Assembly: GCF_910593725.1 (NCBI RefSeq)
Contig: NZ_OU343031.1
Span: forward strand, 434,001 to 498,000
Direction: 5' to 3'
Source of the DNA: Candidatus Vallotiella hemipterorum
GTDB taxonomy: Bacteria > Pseudomonadota > Gammaproteobacteria > Burkholderiales > Burkholderiaceae
Length of the DNA stretch: 64,000 nucleotides
Under the pieces are notes generated by a model. It was not told the origin of the DNA. It saw nothing but the letters and a program-made list of their open reading frames with translations, and did not search any database. Each line of letters opens with the position of its first letter. The stretch's first letter is position 1. This document shows positions 60,554 to 64,000 of the stretch, in pieces. The translations under genes were made by a program, and so were the position numbers.

Positions 60554-61481
60554 CGGGAATTATTCTGTTATTACAGCATAGCGCTTAACATACCAGGGAA
60601 TATATGCACCAAATCTAAATAAATCAAAAGTATGACCTAGTAGGTGGGGTATATTAGTCTAAGGTTAGAGGGGGTAAGCGTTTCTATCGTTTCAGCTTAA
60701 TCTGCCGTCTGTTCTATCCGCGACATCGAAAACAACATGCGCCCTGGTATGTTTGATTTCTAGCATTTAAGCATCCGGATATTATTCGAGCAATATTCCG
60801 GATGTCAGCTAATTGAGGGCGCCAATTACCTAAATTTATATGTCGTTATAAATATTTTGGTCTAATAGAATTCTAGCTCACATACTAGTAGTGCTAAAGC
60901 ACCTTGGCATTTTCTAATACCATTGATTATTAATGTGATTCGGGATAACCTAATATTTTTAATATATGTATATGTGCATGCTTCCCAAAATAGGAGACAG
61001 AATCGGGAAGTGGCGTTATTATAACATACTTTCAGTAACTATGTCCGCTACTTACTAGATACCAATCTGGTTTCCATGGCGTATGGCGCGATACTATTCA
61101 CCCTCGGACCTCCTTATAGGCATAAGGCTCGGTGAGCGGTTCGGTAATTTCGAGTCGTGTGAACACCTCCCGGTGTTCACACCATTGAACTTATAGTTCG
61201 CAACGAAAACGCCGTTCGGCGTGTAGCAAAGCAAAAAAATTATCTTTGAAGATGCGCTGCGTTATACCGAGTAAATATTATTTTACTAGTGACCATTACA
61301 ATTTTTTTAAACAAATTTAAGAATGATTGCGGTGATAAGCAATAACATGTATTCCCGATAAGATGGGGTCTCGAGCGGATGTCTTCGTGCCGAGCAATTA
61401 TAGATTGCTTAGGCGGCGCATAAAAACGCCGAACGTGAGCAGCGCCGTGTTGTCGACGCTCTTCTGTCCAATGGAGGGAAT
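60554..61481. other. 928-bp stretch between maeB and barstar
   Basis: No intact gene. It contains an imperfect inverted repeat near 60770-60809 (CATCCGGA..TCCGGATG), a perfect 11-bp hairpin at 61157-61182, and at the 3' end a probable barnase-type relic. Confidence 0.55.
61157..61182. repeat. Hairpin with 11-bp perfect stem in spacer
   Basis: GTGTGAACACC (61157-61167) and its complement (61172-61182) with loop TCCC. No T run follows, so a terminator role is uncertain. Confidence 0.85.
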
Positions 61482-61485
61482 ATGA
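61339..61485 (+). pseudogene. Possible C-terminal remnant of a barnase-type ribonuclease
   Basis: Immediately upstream of barstar, an open frame with no start codon reads ADVFVPSNYRLLRRRI. This resembles the barnase-family C-terminus (Y-x-Y-T-x-D-H-Y-x-x-F-x-R-I) but has Asn in place of the catalytic His and has lost one residue. The frame ends with a TGA that overlaps the barstar ATG by four bases. Burkholderia has such an RNase directly before barstar. The upstream part of the gene is unreadable. Confidence 0.4.
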
Positions 61486-61880
61486 GTCTTTTCAAGACGG
61501 TACGCACGAATATAGTGCAATCGATCCGTGCGTTCCGTGTACCGGAGTTGGTCGACGAAGCAGCCCGGTTGGGCCACCATTTCCTATATGCAAATTGTTC
61601 AGCTGCGCAAACAAAATCGGAGGTACTTGAGTCGATTTCAATATCGTTTCTTTTCCCAAAGCAGTTTAGAAAGAACTACGATGGGCTCTATGACTGTCTG
61701 ACAAGTATCGTGCACCAAGCGGGAGTGCAACCCGGTTTCGTAATTGTGCTCGAAGGTTTACCTGCAACGCAGAAATTCGACAAAGAAGCGCGAGAAACTC
61801 TACTTGATGTGTTTCGCGAGGCCGCTGAATTTTGGGGGGAACGGAAAGTCAATTTCCGTGTGTTCTATTCGTTTACTTGA
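61482..61880 (+). CDS. Barstar-family RNase inhibitor
   Basis: The 132-aa protein matches Burkholderia barstar-like proteins along its length: SIRAFRVPELVDEAARLGHH, FLYANCSAAQTKSEVLESIS, SFLFPKQFRKNYDGLYDCLT and RKVNFRVFYSF. Barstars block guanyl-specific RNases by inserting an acidic helix. GGAGGG lies just before the ATG, a strong ribosome-binding site. The toxin gene expected upstream is broken, so this is an orphan inhibitor, or it now serves another role. Confidence 0.88.
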   Translation: MSLFKTVRTNIVQSIRAFRVPELVDEAARLGHHFLYANCSAAQTKSEVLESISISFLFPKQFRKNYDGLYDCLTSIVHQAGVQPGFVIVLEGLPATQKFDKEARETLLDVFREAAEFWGERKVNFRVFYSFT

Positions 61881-62548
61881 TTACATTTAGCTGAAGCTTA
61901 TCGCTTTCTTATCAAGTAGTGGAGTTAGTATAAGAGCGAAGATGATGCTGATCTGCTTATTTCGCAGCACGATTAGCCTACACTGACCCATATAGAGTGT
62001 AGTATTACGTTGCTTGGTCACTAGAAAACCCCTCGGGCGCTTGCAAGCCCATCTTTCGGCTGAACTATCCGCTATAAGTTGTCTATGTTGGCCACTAAAA
62101 TAATGCTTTATGCTACTACAATATATGTATTAGGAATTGCTGGAACGTCTTGTCTGTGAAGATACAAAGGCACCCGTAGGTAGTAGCCCGCATATCGATA
62201 GAGCAAGCTCCGAAATAATGCGTACTATCCATGCCCTGCATATGCACTATGGCCGTCTTGTGATTTGTCTCCGCAAAGAGAATAATTGGAGCACGTTATA
62301 TCAGGATGCGCTGGATAAGCATATAGGGTGGTAGCTCATGCTTTTTTGGTTAGTGGGTATCTATATGAGTGCAGATACTATCAGTGTGCCGCATTGTTTA
62401 TGTCTATATGGTCCGGGTGTCGTCAGTATCCCTGATAGGCCTGTCTGTTAAACTCCAGTGTTTTGCGAAGCTTCTCACGCGGGTGTGTACCCGCCGTTTT
62501 ATTCCTTCAGCCCCGCGAGGCCTTGTTCTTTCTGAGTCTGGACCTGAT
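61881..62548. other. 668-bp spacer between barstar and tktA
   Basis: No supported gene. A 65-codon frame from TTG 62137 (62137-62334) has no recognised motif. A small hairpin GCGGGT/ACCCGC (62478-62493) followed by CGTTTTATT may be a terminator on the + strand. speE, next to tktA in Burkholderia, was not found. Confidence 0.5.
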
Positions 62549-64000
62549 ATGAAAACCCAGCCCTCTACACAGACTAGCAGAATGGCCAATGCAATCCGTG
62601 CATTAGCTATGGATGCTATTCAGCAAGCAAATTCTGGCCATCCGGGCATGCCCATGGGTATGGCAGAAATCGCTGTAGCACTATGGCAGCGCCATCTGCG
62701 ACATAATCCTGTTAACCCGTATTGGGTGGACCGAGATCGATTTATTCTATCCAATGGGCATGGGTCGATGCTGCTATATGCGTTGCTACACCTAAGCGGC
62801 TATGATTTGCCAATGGACGAATTAAAGCGTTTCCGGCAATTACATTCGAGGACGCCGGGACATCCAGAGGTAGGGATTACACCGGGTGTAGAGACGACTA
62901 CTGGGCCATTAGGTCAGGGGTTAGCTAATGCAGTAGGTATGGCGCTGGCGGAGGCATTATTAGCGGCCGAATTCAATCAGCCTGATGCAAAGATTGTTGA
63001 TCATTATACGTATGTGTTCGTCGGAGATGGATGCATGATGGAGGGAGTATCGCATGAGGCCTGCTCTCTAGCAGGTACACTTGGTCTATCGAAGCTGATC
63101 GTTTTGTATGACGATAATGGTATTTCGATAGATGGGGATGTAAAGCATTGGTTTGCCGATGATACGCCAAAGCGTTTCGAAGCTTATGGATGGAACGTAA
63201 TCCGTGCGGTCGATGGCCATAATGTAGACGAAGTTGATGCAGTTATCCGCATCGCAAAAAAATCGAATAAACCTACACTAATTTGCTGCCGAACTATTAT
63301 TGGTAGAGGAGCGCCAAACAAAGCTGGCAGCCACAACGTACATGGCGCACCACTAGGTGAGGTCGAGATCGCCGCGACACGCCTAGAGATCGGTTGGGAC
63401 CCTGAATCCTTCGTAATTCCACCTGACGTTTATGCATTATGGAGTGCGAAGAAAACGGGCATTCAGGCTGAGTGTGATTGGCGTAAGAATTTCGATGCAT
63501 ATCGCATAAAGTATCCGCAGAAAGCAGCCGAGTTTAAGCGCCGTATCGCCGGTCAGCTACCGGCGCATTGGGCCGATGTCGTACAGCGGCTGATCGCTGA
63601 CGTTAATAAGCGTGCTGAGGCAATCGCGACTCGTAAAGCGTCGCAGCAGGTGATCGAGCTGCTAGCTGCGGATCTGCCGGAGCTACTCGGCGGTTCAGCT
63701 GATCTTGCTAGTTCGACTTTAACCTACTGGAAAGCTAGCAAGTCGGTACGCGCTAGATACGAAAGAGACATAAAGCTGTTAGAGTGGGGTAATCATATCA
63801 ATTATGGTGTGCGCGAGTTTGGCATGAGCGCTGCGCTTAACGGTATTGCGCTACATGGAGGCTATTTGCCTTTTGGCAGCACGTTCTTAATCTTCTCGGA
63901 TTACAGCCGTAATGCATTGCGGATGGCTGCACTGATGAAGACTCGATCTATTTTTGTATTTACACACGATTCAATCGGACTCGGAGAGGATGGCCCGACG
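62549..64000 (+). CDS. tktA: Transketolase TktA, 3' end missing
   Basis: Thiamine-diphosphate enzyme of the pentose phosphate pathway. The 484 codons present start [20 protein letters not shown], as in Burkholderia, and run off the window end without a stop; roughly 180-190 codons are missing. Visible motifs are [37 protein letters not shown], the thiamine-diphosphate motif GDGCMMEG (GDGX..E) followed by DDNGISIDG, and [14 protein letters not shown]. Supplied with cofactor through ThiL (57038-58063). Confidence 0.97.
   Translation, partial: MKTQPSTQTSRMANAIRALAMDAIQQANSGHPGMPMGMAEIAVALWQRHLRHNPVNPYWVDRDRFILSNGHGSMLLYALLHLSGYDLPMDELKRFRQLHSRTPGHPEVGITPGVETTTGPLGQGLANAVGMALAEALLAAEFNQPDAKIVDHYTYVFVGDGCMMEGVSHEACSLAGTLGLSKLIVLYDDNGISIDGDVKHWFADDTPKRFEAYGWNVIRAVDGHNVDEVDAVIRIAKKSNKPTLICCRTIIGRGAPNKAGSHNVHGAPLGEVEIAATRLEIGWDPESFVIPPDVYALWSAKKTGIQAECDWRKNFDAYRIKYPQKAAEFKRRIAGQLPAHWADVVQRLIADVNKRAEAIATRKASQQVIELLAADLPELLGGSADLASSTLTYWKASKSVRARYERDIKLLEWGNHINYGVREFGMSAALNGIALHGGYLPFGSTFLIFSDYSRNALRMAALMKTRSIFVFTHDSIGLGEDGPT

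Noticed and set aside
62137-62334. 65-codon frame with TTG start between barstar and tktA
   Set aside because: No motif, no ribosome-binding site, and it does not resemble speE, the gene expected nearby.

Overview
The window looks like a chromosome segment of a host-restricted member of the Burkholderiaceae in mid genome reduction. The intact proteins resemble Burkholderia/Mycetohabitans homologues almost end to end, and the gene order follows the Burkholderia order block by block. The genes are separated by 0.3-2.6 kb of AT-rich, gene-free DNA at the places where relatives carry genes. In several gaps the missing gene can still be read as a decayed pseudogene: argJ, yacG, ispB and ccsA are clear, mpl and a barnase-type RNase are tentative. 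A Vallotia-like insect symbiont is a reasonable guess, but the sequence alone cannot settle the species.

Layout. 1-16587 is a complete division and cell wall (dcw) cluster on the + strand: rsmH (5' end outside the window), ftsL, ftsI, murE, murF, mraY, murD, ftsW, murG, murC, ddl, ftsQ, ftsA, ftsZ. lpxC, dciA (-), secA, an argJ pseudogene and mutT follow. A minus-strand block then holds a yacG pseudogene, zapD, coaE, a CNNM/CorC-type membrane protein, tRNA-Pro(CGG) and an ispB pseudogene. Next come rplU-rpmA-obg-proB (+), rppH (-), proS-marC (+), ffh (-), a ccsA pseudogene, and nrdA-nrdB (+) with two NrdR boxes. A small H1-like nucleoprotein gene (+), a PfkB-family kinase (-) and prmA-accC-accB (-) follow. 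The last part holds a 2.6 kb empty stretch, an RNase II-family gene (+), pyrF (+), pgpA-thiL (-), maeB (+), an orphan barstar (+) and tktA (+, running off the end).

How it works together. What is kept is essential: peptidoglycan and lipid A synthesis, divisome, Sec/SRP export, dNTP and pyrimidine synthesis, malonyl-CoA supply, CoA, thiamine diphosphate and central carbon enzymes. Lost functions point to host dependence (argJ) and to erosion of the respiratory chain (ispB for the quinone side chain, ccsA for cytochrome c maturation).

The most unusual signal is not a gene. Perfect or nearly perfect inverted repeats sit inside essential genes (murE, murD, murG, ddl, ftsA, obg), inside pseudogenes (ispB, ccsA) and in spacers, up to a 60-bp uninterrupted palindrome after rpmA. 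In several cases completing the palindrome appears to have changed otherwise conserved amino acids. This fits template-switch correction of quasi-palindromes and unusual tolerance of palindromes. I found no CRISPR array, insertion sequence, prophage or new multi-gene defence system.
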